Shown: positions 1 to 11,142 of the stretch, piece after piece
Position numbering within the stretch: the first letter of the stretch is position 1
How the letters are laid out: every line of letters starts with the position of its first letter
Source of the DNA: Liolophura sinensis
Taxonomy: Eukaryota; Mollusca; Polyplacophora; Chitonida; Chitonidae
Direction of reading: 5' to 3'
DNA: 64,000 bases
Assembly (NCBI RefSeq): GCF_032854445.1
Contig: NC_088300.1
Coordinates: 61,728,984 to 61,792,983, forward strand
Translations under genes and position numbers: made by a program
Notes under the pieces: generated by a model
Told to the model about the DNA's origin: nothing
Seen by the model: only the letters and a program-made list of their open reading frames with translations
Databases searched by the model: none

Positions 1-672
1 AAAGGAATCACCTCTAGTCTAGTCCTAACATATTAAACCCGTTTTGCTTGGTTCAGGTTTGCTTCTGGTCACTATCAGAGCCGTGTTTTTTTTTGATCTA
101 TGAAAAGCTGGCCGTTACCCGTTATGGCGTACAACACACTGCAGAAATAATTAATGTGCATGAATAAATAAACAAACATAGATATCGTAGGAATGATCTC
201 TGTGTGGTAATGTGTGTTGCCAAAGCTCTGGTGATTTAAGGGCTAAGCCAAAGCGTCTACTGATGAAGTCGAGAGAAGCAGTCGTCGTTTGAGACTGGTG
301 CTAGCGGCCTTACATCTTTGTTTAATGAAACTGATGTCGCGATGAAACACTAGAAATAAGCAGATAAAGGCTTGCTCTTACCGGTACCAATCCGCAGTCG
401 ATAAAATCACAAGATCGAACTAAGTATTCTTAACATATAGACTGGGCGGGAACAACCATGAACCTAAAACGGACTTCGAGTGGCAACAGGACATCATCTG
501 AACGAACATGCATCAACTGGAAACAGGCATGATGTGAGAACGGGACACAACTTTATGAACACAGATAGTGGAAAAAGACATCCAGAATCGAGGAGGAAAA
601 AACCTCATAGCGTAAACGGGCAACGCCTGTTAGTTGTATGAGCAATAAGTAATAAAAGTTATGAAACCGAAT

Positions 673-783
673 GAATTATTTATTTATTTGATGGGTGTTT
701 TACCCGGTACTCAAGAATATTTCACTTATACGACAGCGGTCAGCATTATGGTGTGAGGAAACCGCAAGCCACGGAGGACCCTC
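673..783 (-). repeat. Family-A SINE, internally deleted
   Basis: The (TTTA)n tail and the gtgttttac / tcaagaatatttcac module are present on the left, and the reverse complement of the tRNA-like head (caagccacggagga) is on the right. The middle, including box B, is missing, so this is a dead internally deleted copy lying in reverse orientation. Confidence 0.7.
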
Positions 784-1377
784 GAAAGTAATTAAGAATT
801 GACTCTATTAATGTACACTGTGTTGTTTTCCTCCATCCTCTCAGGTCATTACTTTTTACAAAAAATTTTTGATGCTTATGTTGTATAGGCCTACATGTCT
901 GCATTTACAGATGTATGGAGCGAGTTGAGACCAACGGTCCTTTACCACAAATAACTTTTAGTACCGCTCTAGGTATTATATTAAGCCCACATCAATACCC
1001 ATATGTGTGGGGCTCACGCTTCATATGAAATGGTGATTACAGACCAAGGGAAATAAGTCACTCGGTATCAACAAGACACTCTGTGCTTGACAGACAGGCT
1101 TACTTCCCCTTTTACCGCTAAATACGTTCAGCTTGTTTGTTAGTTTGAAAATGGGTTTTATTTTTTAGTTTATTTTAGTCATATTGGGACATAATCTCCT
1201 TCTGGCAAACAAACTTACAGGGCCTGACAAATCCAGTCACAGAGCACTTTATCATACACCGGGCGTCAGCATATGCGTCAATTTAATGTCTTTGTCATGT
1301 CCCCACTTGGAACTGAACTGTGGTTTACAGTTGTGTAATTGAATATTTGTTATCATACTATAGTTTTTCATTTATAC

Positions 1378-1480
1378 CAGGCCCGTCAGTTTTTTGGATA
1401 GAGGAAATCGGAGTGCCCTGGGTAAACCACTGGGCATTGGCAAGTTGCTGACAAACTTATACCCCCGTGTGACGAACACA
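1378..1480 (-). repeat. Family-B SINE-like fragment
   Basis: Shares the ggtaaaccactggc and ttggcaagtt motifs with 26735-26880, and in reverse with 30430-30570. The ends are degenerate. Confidence 0.5.
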
Positions 1481-1529
1481 CTTGAACCCCCATATTTGGC
1501 GAAAACTAATCGTCTTGAACGACCGTCAG

Positions 1530-1650
1530 AATGTACGCTCAAAAAATTAATCTGTTAATTTTAACAGAAAGACTGTTGCCTGAATGATGCTAGAATGCAT
1601 TCTGTTATGTCAGGATATATCGCAGTGTTCATCACATGACCACGGCTGTT
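1530..1650 (+). repeat. MITE half-copy
   Basis: Contains attaatctgttaattttaac followed by agaaagactgttgcctga and tgctagaatg. The same string order starts the palindromic element at 34575-34796. Only one arm is recognisable here. Confidence 0.5.
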
Positions 1651-1805
1651 ACGTTAAACCTTGTTCATATCGGAATGGTCTTATTTACATGCTATCTGTA
1701 TCAACAAAACAGTGGTATAAGACTTGTGGCCATGCATCATTTAGTGTCCACGGCGAATGTTCTTGAAAAATCAAAATCTTACAACCAGCATATCAAAACA
1801 CGACT

Positions 1806-1815
1806 GCTTTTATTT
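1806..1815 (-). terminator. Candidate polyadenylation signal of the chitin-binding gene
   Basis: An AATAAA on the minus strand (ttttattttcc region on plus), about 100 bases beyond the proposed stop codon at 1916. It fits a short 3' UTR. Confidence 0.35.
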
Positions 1816-1915
1816 TCCAAACTTGTATACATTCGCCAAAATGCATTTCTTTGAACAACGTGACACACGTGCTTCATATCGAGTTCTTGAAGTGAAAATT
1901 CCAGTGATGTCCACT

Positions 1916-3033
1916 CTATTCAACTGAAAAAAAAGAAAAGAAAGTAAATGAATAAATACGCTTAGTAATGCATCTTTTATTTAAGTCTACTGCATTTGTA
2001 GTCCTACACATAGGTTATCAGGCTGTGTTGTGATCTACCCCGCTGTCACTTGCGGGTCGTCTGCAAATATACATATTAAATAGAGAGAACCGATCAAACA
2101 GCATCGAGCGTGTCACGCATTATGTCCATATATATAATATAGTGTAGGTGCAGGCTTGTAATCCGGTTGACTTTGATACACAAAGCATTACAGCTCTTGA
2201 CTTAGGCTATAAATGTATGGATCTGGATCTCTCTACTCTTTGCATCGTGAGAGTTTCTTTTGAATATAAGACCATAGTTTAAAGGCAAACGGCATCAAAG
2301 CTGACTGACTGAGCGCATAAATATATATCCTGCACTGAATCCTTGCTCTTGATTGGTCACAGTGTCATAATGTGCATCCAATCGCCGTATTAATTTTATG
2401 ATTTTATTTGTGTATGACATGTCGACGTGAGTTACACGAATAAATAAATGTGAGAAAACCGGACAATCCTGGGGAGGAGGAAAGGTAAGGGTCACTCACG
2501 GGAGGGATGCACACATCGGCAATAAGCACTGCTCCACACCAGACCTGGTTCAGTACACGGCTTACGAGCCAAACAGGCTGAAAACAAATAGACAAGACAC
2601 ACAGAAAGGTTATATAAAGTTCATAAAAGAGAATTGTAAACAAAGCTTATTCTACTGTAGGACGTGCCTATGTAACTATATGTATGCCTATATTGTTCAT
2701 GCTGTCAACAAAAAAAGAGGAAAAGGTAGGAAAAACTGTGAAGAGTTTTAACCACGTACATGCATACTAAAAAAAGAACCGGTCTAAATATTATTCTCAT
2801 TAGCGCCCCGTGCTCTTGATGACTAACAAGTGGCTGTCTATTATAACCGGTTGTCACAGCTCAGGTGACAGAGTGGCAGTCAAAGGCATACAAGACGACC
2901 ACAGGCTACTCTAACACCTGTTCTGATGGACTGATTAGCTGTGAAGTGATTTATTGTTGACAGTTTCAGTTTGGAAGTGCAGGTTGTTAATCACTGCTCT
3001 TCTCTGGTCTATATCTTGTTTACTGTATGTAAG

Positions 3034-3081
<48 letters not shown>

Positions 3082-6000
3082 CTTTTGCGATTATAATTGA
3101 ATTATAGAGGCGTTAATATTGACACGGCATAGGCCTGTTTTCCAAAACAGGGCTATTCGATACATCATGTTTGCTGTACTTCAGCTGGTTAAATAATGAA
3201 GAAAAAAATCTAATGGCGTTCTGGTTTTGAAAGAGCTCACCATACTTGCCACCTTTAGCTCCTGGGTAACATTTTTCATTGATATTTTACGCCGTACTCG
3301 AAAACATTTCTGGAGGACACCAGAGCGTCAGGGTATAACGTGCAGTAACTGACGAAATTTCCTACAAGTGACGTAACCGGTTTTGACCGATTATATCACT
3401 AAGGTCCTGGGAGAAGTGAATATCGGGGAGCTGGACAAAAATCCCCTATCGTAGCTGGGACTGTACAAACAAGTCTTGTGTCCAACGATTCCAGACAAGA
3501 ACGATATAACGCAGCCACGATAAACGACCGACCTTTTGTAGTTTCTAACGAACAGTTCCACGTGTGACGTACAGACATGCGCACATTACACCGGTGGGAA
3601 ACACGTCAACCCTCACAAAAGCGACTAGTGAGAGCGGAAGAAAGCCACCCTTCGTGAATCCTAGCGATTGAGCATCTTTAACAATTCGGACGACCCAGCT
3701 TTAACATTTATTCACATCCCTACTTAGACCACAACTTCACACATCAAAAGGATATCCTTTCTGCGCAATTAAATCAACGTTTTTACATAGAAATCCCAGT
3801 TAAGGCACACCTGGCCGAAAAAGTTAACACCATGACGCGTTCTATTTGCTGAACTTGCACGATTTACAGCGTTTTAACCAATAAATGTCCTTAAACTAGA
3901 ATCTGTCTATACATGTAGACAAACAGGTAAATCACCCGATGAGATATCTCATGTAAGCCGCAAAGCTTTTTAAGAGCACAGAACAAAGTAAAATAAGATC
4001 AAAGTACGTGTTAAACCAGCAAGAGGTCGAGGTCGTTTGATTCAAACTTTTTATTTTTTGTTTTTGAAGTGAACCCACTTCAAAAATGACAAAGAAGTAA
4101 TCAATGTAAAACTAGTTTAATTTTTTAAATGTATGTCTTTGTTTTGTAAGGTTTTGTAATTAAGATTAATTAGAGTACTTTGAAGATAACATCAATGACG
4201 AAAATAATGTAATTCACATAAATCATTTATAAAGACATGTATCTACTCATGCCATGCATCAGGGCAAAACAGTTAGTTGAAATTGCGTTGCGTATCATAA
4301 GATTTTATAACTAATGCATAGTTTTGAATTGCGTCATAAAAGACAATACATTTATGGAGCAAAAACACGAAGAAAACGAACAAGAGCGAAGAAAACAAAC
4401 TTGATCAAAGTCGTATGTGGCCATACAGATAAATGATGTCCAGACTGCACTATACATTAATAAGGAGGGCATCTTTGGCCGTGGGGTTTAGCACGCCAGA
4501 GTGGTGCAAGGATCCAGGAGCCTCTCGCCAATGCGGTTGCTGTGATTTCAAGTCCAGCCCATGCTGGTTGCCTCTCCAGTCGTACGAGGGAAAGTTTGCA
4601 GCAACCTGCGAACGGTCGTGGGTTTCCGCCCTGCTCGGTTTCCTCACACCATAATATTGACCCCCATCGTATAAGTGAAATATTCTTGAATACGGTGTTA
4701 AACACTAATGAAATACATGCAAATAAATAAATAAATAAATAATATGTTAAAGAGGCTATATCCGACAAAATATCCGCATTCACGAAATCAAATCAAATTT
4801 TCTGTATTTACATAGAACAGCTTAACTCATTTTCTTTTAGTGAGTACATTTTAGCAACTTCATTATCGATCTTGAACAGACTAGGCAGATGTTTTGTCGA
4901 AGGTAATTATTTGGGTTAGTGGAAAATAATAGCAAAATTAGATTGGATTTGGAAAAGAAAAAAACCATCTTTATAAGGAGGCTATATATATAAGTGTACA
5001 ATAGAGAATATCCATCACAGACAGGCATCGACACTGATATTTTTCTTGAATTCCATCAGTTTCTGGAACTCTTAATTTGAGAACTATAAGTAATTTGATT
5101 TGATTTGAGCGAATATTGGGGCATATTTAATATTGCCAAGATACATAAATATTATATCCGTTGTTGATAAAATAGTGTTATTCTGTGATGTGTAATGTAA
5201 AAGCTGCAGTGAGTGGGTATACTCACGTGCTGCTGCCACCATTGGCCGTGTACATATGGAGGGTAGTGTATCCTGACATTCACCGATTCTCACGTTGAAA
5301 AAATGAGAATCCTCACACATTTCAAAATGAGCCAGATAACCGTTGGGAGTGCGGGAACACTCGTATAGGCTATAGCACGATCGGGGATCGGGGGCTGAAA
5401 ATGGAGCGTTCAGAGGGGTTCCAGGAGGGGGTCGACAAACCTCTGAAATAAATATAAACGTTCAAAGTATATGATGGATCAAAAGAAATATTACAGCTTG
5501 AAATGATGAAACAAAAAAATTGGTTTTCATTTGTATTCTTTAATTTAATTTAATTTAATTTCTTTTCTTTTTTCCGATAGACCTGATGAAGCTAATGTCA
5601 AAAGATTGTGAAAGCAGACTATAAGAAATATTAATGTTTAGGGGTAACCTAAACATTGTATCTAAATAAAAATGAAACTGTGGTAATCAGCTGTTGTAGT
5701 CTTGATTCAAAGAGTGAACGACAACGCCTCGTTTACAAGGTGCAATTTATCGTTTCCACAACTTGGATGCGACCATGGTCGAATCAAAGTAGGGCAAGCT
5801 CAACTTGCTAAAATATCGGTTCCATTAATTTCTGAGTTGGTTCAGCGAAATACAAAAATGAATTGCATTTGAATCCTGACTAAACCTCCTGGGCCTATAT
5901 TTCTGAAAATGTCACTTAAGGCAATCACAAGCGGCAATTCGTCACTGATCTAAATTGACCGCGTCACGAGATAACATGCACATGAGGCAGCGCACAGATT

Positions 6001-6356
6001 CCCACAGTGCAACGTTCACTCGTGGATCGCATATATACAACAATATGACAGATTGAAAGCCAATGATGATGTAGATGATGTCTAAAATAACAGCACAGAC
6101 AGTCGGGTTGCCATAGACAAGGCCAGTCATACATTACCTGCAGCACACTCCGGTCTGGCATGACTGTCTGGGTATTCGCATGTGTTTCTCTGAAAACTCC
6201 ACCATAGGCCAACGGAGCACTCCAGGTTGTAGGAGCTGAACATGCGGTCAAAGGTCAGACACATCAATACGTACTTGGAGCAACTTCTACCAATGCCTCT
6301 CGCCGCTGCAGCAGCGATGGCCTTGATTCCTAGTCCAGTTTGGATACCGCACTGGG
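1916..6356 (-). CDS. Secreted protein with chitin-binding type-2-like domains (3' part of gene)
   Basis: Four minus-strand exons can be joined: 6356-6138, 5442-5227, 2577-2500 and 1923-1916. Each has AG/GT borders and every junction is phase 1, as is usual for shuffled extracellular domains. The first exon has the motif CSKYVLMC, then LECSVGLWW and NTCEYPDSHARPEC. The second has SCYSLYEC, HFEMCEDSHFFN and GECQDTLPSIC. Both fit the CBM14/peritrophin-A spacing (Cys, aromatic-x-x-Cys, Cys, aromatic pair, Cys, Cys). The third exon is a short Cys-rich piece (CLARKPC ... YCRC). The last exon adds only two codons and the stop. An AATAAA lies further on, near 1812 on the minus strand. The signal peptide exon, upstream above 6356, was not found, so the N-terminus is missing. 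Likely role (inferred): an extracellular matrix, shell or mucus protein that binds chitin. Exon 2 is the strongest call and the terminal exon the weakest. Confidence 0.65.
3035..3079. repeat. (TA)n microsatellite
   Basis: About 22 uninterrupted TA units, in an intron of the minus-strand chitin-binding gene. Confidence 0.95.
4463..4742 (+). repeat. Family-A SINE, near full length
   Basis: Reads from a degraded tRNA-like head (ggccgtggggtttagcacg) through a box-B-like gatttcaagtccagc to the 3' module (aagtgaaatattcttgaat) and an (AAAT)n tail. It lies in an intron of the chitin-binding gene. The open frames here on both strands are SINE artefacts. Confidence 0.85.
5542..5562. repeat. (AATTT)n short tandem repeat
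   Basis: Four units of taattt, directly upstream (in minus-strand sense) of the 5442 acceptor region. Confidence 0.8.
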
Positions 6357-6782
6357 CTGTCGAGTAAAGATAAAATACAGTATTTGTGTAAATGTGACAT
6401 ACAGCTGATCCCTTTGCATTGTTTTAATGTTATTCTGTTTAAAATGTGATGATAACCCATTATTTTGAGTAATTCTACACGAGCGACATCTAATAAATTT
6501 ATAGTAACATCACTGCATTTTTTCCTTTCATAATTCTATCATAAGCCAAAGTGAAGGGTGATGTAATTTGCTACAACTTAAGTATTTACACGAACAGTTA
6601 GAATTAAAAGAACTTAACTGATGTAAACTGACAAGAGGTCGTATTTTCCCGGTTAAGAGTGACCATTTGCCAGTCATCACACTGCTCTGGCTGTAATCTC
6701 GGTGCTGTAAGTCTTTTATTACACATACATTGCTTCCATCCCCTCCCCGTTAAATAGTTTATGATGTGCATATACCTGATGC

Positions 6783-7143
6783 ACAGCCTCGGAGGCTAAC
6801 GGTTAGAGATTTTGCCTCGAAATCGGGAGATCTGAGATCAAATCCGGATCGGGTCATACCAAAGACTTTAAAAATGGTACTTGTTGCTGCTTAGTTTGGC
6901 GCTCAACACGGAGAGGTTAGAGCAAGGAAACAGGATCGGTTGGTCGCTGTCAGTAAAATGTGCCTGGCTGGGTGGGGTGTCATGTCTGGCGTTTTTTGCA
7001 TGGCACATACTTCAGTGGCGGCAGCACTTTGGCGGCATGGACTCGCCCTGCCACAAGAAGACACGGTATATGGACACACATCCAATGACTCCCCATCGGT
7101 ATATGACTGAAAATTTGTCAACACTAAGCATTCCTTCATACAG
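6783..7143 (+). repeat. Family-D SINE
   Basis: tRNA-like head (gaggctaacggttagagat, box-B-like agatcaaatccgg), then the family-specific cataccaaagactttaaaa, gagcaaggaaacagg and cacaagaagacacgg blocks, ending in a catatgactgaaaatttgt module. Related copies lie at 10281, 11791, 29938, 36836 and 42331. Confidence 0.8.
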
Positions 7144-7384
7144 CTGACATCACGTTGCTCTAACCCCGTATATGTGACCTCTAAGATATGGGCTCTTGGT
7201 GGTCAACCTCGGCAAGCTTCAAATCCAGATTTTTTGTACTCCTACTGAGCTGACATTATGCGCTACAACTGCCGTCTACTGCTGCATTAGAGCAACTCTA
7301 TTTAGCAGGCTCATCTACATGCATGTAGACCCTAAAGTGCAGCACAGTTTGCCATCGGATCTCAAATCTATTAAGTCAATGACA

Positions 7385-7424
7385 CTTTTTATTTATTTAT
7401 TTATTTGATTGGTGTTTTACGCCG
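7385..7424 (-). repeat. Family-A SINE tail fragment
   Basis: Only the (TTTA)n tail plus gattggtgttttacgccgt remains, which is an extreme 5' truncation. Confidence 0.7.
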
Positions 7425-7429
7425 TCACA

Positions 7430-9590
7430 AATTAAATACTATGTATTTAAAAACCGCGCCTGTCTTACAATCGATGGCACAAGTTAATACTGGAGACAGT
7501 GTAGCACTGCAATATTATTACGTCTTTTATGTTATATTAATGTTTACACCTCTCCATTACTGATTTGGTGCTGAAGGCTAAATATTTACACGTTATATTC
7601 ACCCGACTGTTTTGAGACCATACATCCCTTTTTATCCACTATTAGGGAAAGAACAAGCCCCATGGGGTTTTATTCCCGCCTTTTGTATTTATTTAAATTA
7701 TTATAACCAAAATTTATTTTATGGTAAATAAATAAAGTGAATGAAAGGTATACAACTTCTCACAATATTTTTTTAATGAGCCGTGGGAGCACATGCAACA
7801 GCTCACTCAGCATTTTAATGTCAAGGCAAAAAGCTGTAACTTACCTAGGAAAACTTTGTCTGTCGCCGTCGCTTGCCGTTTCCTAAGATTCTTCCCAACT
7901 GAAACGTCAGACAGAAATACGACAACAAAAAGGAGTGAAAACAGGCATTTTGAGACAAACATTTTGTTTCAGAATGGTTTAAAAATGTTCGTTGCTTTAA
8001 ATCCTGCACAGAATCGTATGCACGGGCAGCAGAGTTGGTGCTACAGAGAAGGTTATCTTCAATAACGTCCATTTTATACAGTGATAAAAAAATTAAGCCT
8101 TCTATCAGGAACAACGATGATTGGTTGTCAAGAATGTCTGCAGACCAAATAAAAAACTCTCCAAAAATGATAAATCTTTTCTGAAAATAGACAAAGTGTG
8201 CGCCGAGAACAATGTACCGGAAGAAAATCTGGGTTTTTTTTCTCTCTTAGTATCAGAAGAAAGGACCGTTACTGGTAAATCACAACGTATAACTAATAAT
8301 TAATATCACTGCAATTTTAGAAAACCAGTTCGTCACGTGATCCATGCACGCAGTAAAGGTCGTTGTCGCGCACATAAAAACTGTGCTTACGATAAATATA
8401 ATTAAAACCGACCTATACATCACTACACACTTTTTCTTTAAACTTTCACAAACGTTCACGGCTGATGAGGTAAACTGTTCGGAAAAAAATCATCTAACAT
8501 TAATCTTTGTGGAAGAAAAAGTTAATTTTTTTTGATAGATGTTTCTTATATATTTCTGTATTAATATAGATTAAGGTTAAAGTTTAAACATTTCGGCAGT
8601 TGCATAATATTATGTAATATAATCTTTTATAGATTAATTTCAGGTTGCACAATTGCACATGTCGATTGAAGCCATAGATTGGAGAACTTATAAAAAAACA
8701 AAACAAAAAAAAAAAAACAACACTTTTCCAGGCCTGGCTGTATAATATCATCATATCAATTAAACGGAAGAGGAGAAGGTCTTCTTAATAAATTACCCAA
8801 AATGAAAGCCTTAATAAATCTAAAAAAATAGAGAGTTTTGACAAAATCTCGTTGATCGACCAATAATCTCGCGCAGCCTAATGCAAAAGCATGAACATTC
8901 CGGATACTGCTATTATTACCCCATCACTCAGCCTTTGTTCTGTTACCAGCAATGCAGATATACCTTTAATTTCAAGATTCAATATTCATAACTCCTGAAA
9001 ATAAGAAATAAAATTTGGTCGAAATACTGAAAAGATTTCTCAGTTTATTGGGTGTATCTATGCTTTATGCCATAGGGTTGACCGTACTTCTCGATAAGCC
9101 ACGATATTCTCCCTAGACTCCGGCTTTTAACATTTACACCTGTCACAAACTTCACGATAGCAATACCAAAAGTCTCCATTACAGCGTAAGGGACCTCATA
9201 TCACAGTAAATGAAATATAAATAACACCATGCTTTGTAGTTACGAATTGATACTGTAACAACAACCCACCACAAACACATGAATTCATTTCATTTCGAAT
9301 TATATTATTCAACAAAAATTCGTAGACACAACATGCACGTATTCCACAAAATCTTACAAATTGGTTAAGCATTGTATCTTTAATGTTGAGATCAAACTTT
9401 GTAAACAATATTAAAAAGTCTGCAAATAAGTCAACCTTTCACTCATATTTTTTGGTTTGTGAGGTTTATTTATTTGATTGGTATGATGGACACACAAATA
9501 TACAAATATTAATGACATCTCACCTTCCTGTTGCCAGGAAGTTGGTTAATTAGCCCTACTTTCAAGAATTACTCACACATACGGCGGAAA
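7430..9590. other. No gene recognised
   Basis: Contains low-complexity A-rich stretches (for example 8690-8722) and several short open frames with no recognisable motif or supporting splice sites. The missing 5' exons of the chitin-binding gene could lie here, but I cannot point to one. Confidence 0.4.
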
Positions 9591-9599
9591 TATGCTTCA

Positions 9600-9745
9600 T
9601 GCTTGAAGCGTCAAGAGTAATCCTTCGCCCTGTCCAAGGTACCTGTCAAATCTCCTGACCTGAAGCCGCAACCAAACCAGCCAGAGCTGGATTTGAACCT
9701 GCTACACCGCTGATCAAATTCTGGTCGCCAGTGGCGAGAGCAACG
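9600..9745 (-). repeat. tRNA-derived SINE head, separate family
   Basis: On the minus strand there is a box-B-like gcaggttcaaatccagc, preceded by a degraded head. The tail does not match family A. Open frames across it are artefacts. Confidence 0.5.
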
Positions 9746-10280
9746 TCCTCCATATGGAGCAAAATAGCCTCCAATATATTTGACAAGAATATCCAAAGGT
9801 TCATGTTTAGGACTTTCAGCACTGTGTGACATGCGCGTCCAACCAGATTGCACATTCACTTTGCCTTATTCACCCTATATCCCTGTACTCCAGTTACAAA
9901 TTAGCTTGCAGGGTTTATTTTGCATTATTGGCCACGAAGCTCCCATAATCCAGACATTATTTGCCTAAATCTCCCATATTTCAGCAAAACATTGGTTTGC
10001 ATGGTTCACTTTGTCTTACTCACCCAATATCCCCTACACTCCAGATACACATTAGTTTGCAACATTTACTTTGCTTTACTGCCTCTACATTCCCGACATT
10101 CCATGTAGATACACATTAGTTTAAAGGCTCATTTCTCCTCGCTGATCCTATATCTTAGAAATTCCAGACCCACATTACTTTGCATGCATCACTTTGAATT
10201 ATTGGCCCTATTAAAGATGCCAAATAATAATTCACTTTGTTTTATTGACTATATAGCCAAAAGACTACAATCCACTGTTT

Positions 10281-10594
10281 TGTGGCCTAATGGCCAGAGT
10301 GTCCGCCTCGAAGTAGGAACACTCGGGATAAAACCCATTTCGGGTCATACCAAAGACTTTAAAATTGGTACTTCTTGCTGTCAGGCATTCAGCAGTGAAG
10401 GGTAACATGACTGTTAAGCCCGAGGATAATCTGACCGGGTGTCTTTGGCATGATACTTCAGTGACGGTAGCATTTTGGCGGCATGCCCTGTCACAAGAAG
10501 ACACGTTGCATGTACACACACCTAATGACTCCTCGTCGTCATATGACTGAAACATTGTTGAGTACGATGTTAAAACCCAAGCACACATACAAGG
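10281..10594 (+). repeat. Family-D SINE
   Basis: Head ggcctaatggccagagtgtc, then cataccaaagactttaaaa and tcacaagaagacacg blocks. It ends with attgttgagtacgatgttaaa, the 3' module shared with other SINEs in the window. Confidence 0.85.
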
Positions 10595-11142
10595 CTATAA
10601 ATGCAGCCAGCTTTATTGAGCGCGAGCCATTTGGACTGATGCCAAGAACTAATGGTGCATACGTTTCTGTGTTTCAAGCATTTACAACCACATTTAATGG
10701 TTAATATATTGCAGACCTCTGTTTTTTTTTTTTTCTTTTCTTTTTTTTTAGCTATTAGGTTCACTCAGGAAACAAACACAAATTCCGCACAATCTCGCAC
10801 AATGTGCATGTTGTGTTGAATTCACGCCCTAGTTAAGTGCACGGCTCATGTTAGAAGATAGAATGCCAGTAAATATGGGCAATAAATATGGCCAACCGGC
10901 CGACCCACTGACCGAGTGACTGATATTGAGGTATCACAGGTAATTACCCGTTCATAGATAAGTTTACAGAGCTGTTTGCCGCAGTTAAAAATATGCCCTA
11001 TGCTTATGCGTCACGAATCAGTCACATGCTCCAAATCACGGGTTATATATCCGCCAGCCAGCCAGCGAATGCTACAAATATTTTAATACCAAGCAACATA
11101 GTGTAAAGTAAATTTAATTTAATGCGAAATCAGTGCAGCTTT

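Larger units (their letters stand above)
1..1789. other. Gene-poor flank
   Basis: I see no convincing exon here. The stretch holds a SINE remnant (673-783), a fragment of a second SINE-like family (1378-1480) and half of a palindromic element (1530-1650), listed separately. The rest is AT-rich and unremarkable. Confidence 0.5.

Noticed and set aside
7793-8303. Overlapping 60-90-residue frames on both strands
   Set aside because: No domain, splice support or repeat family could be recognised, and both strands look equally poor.
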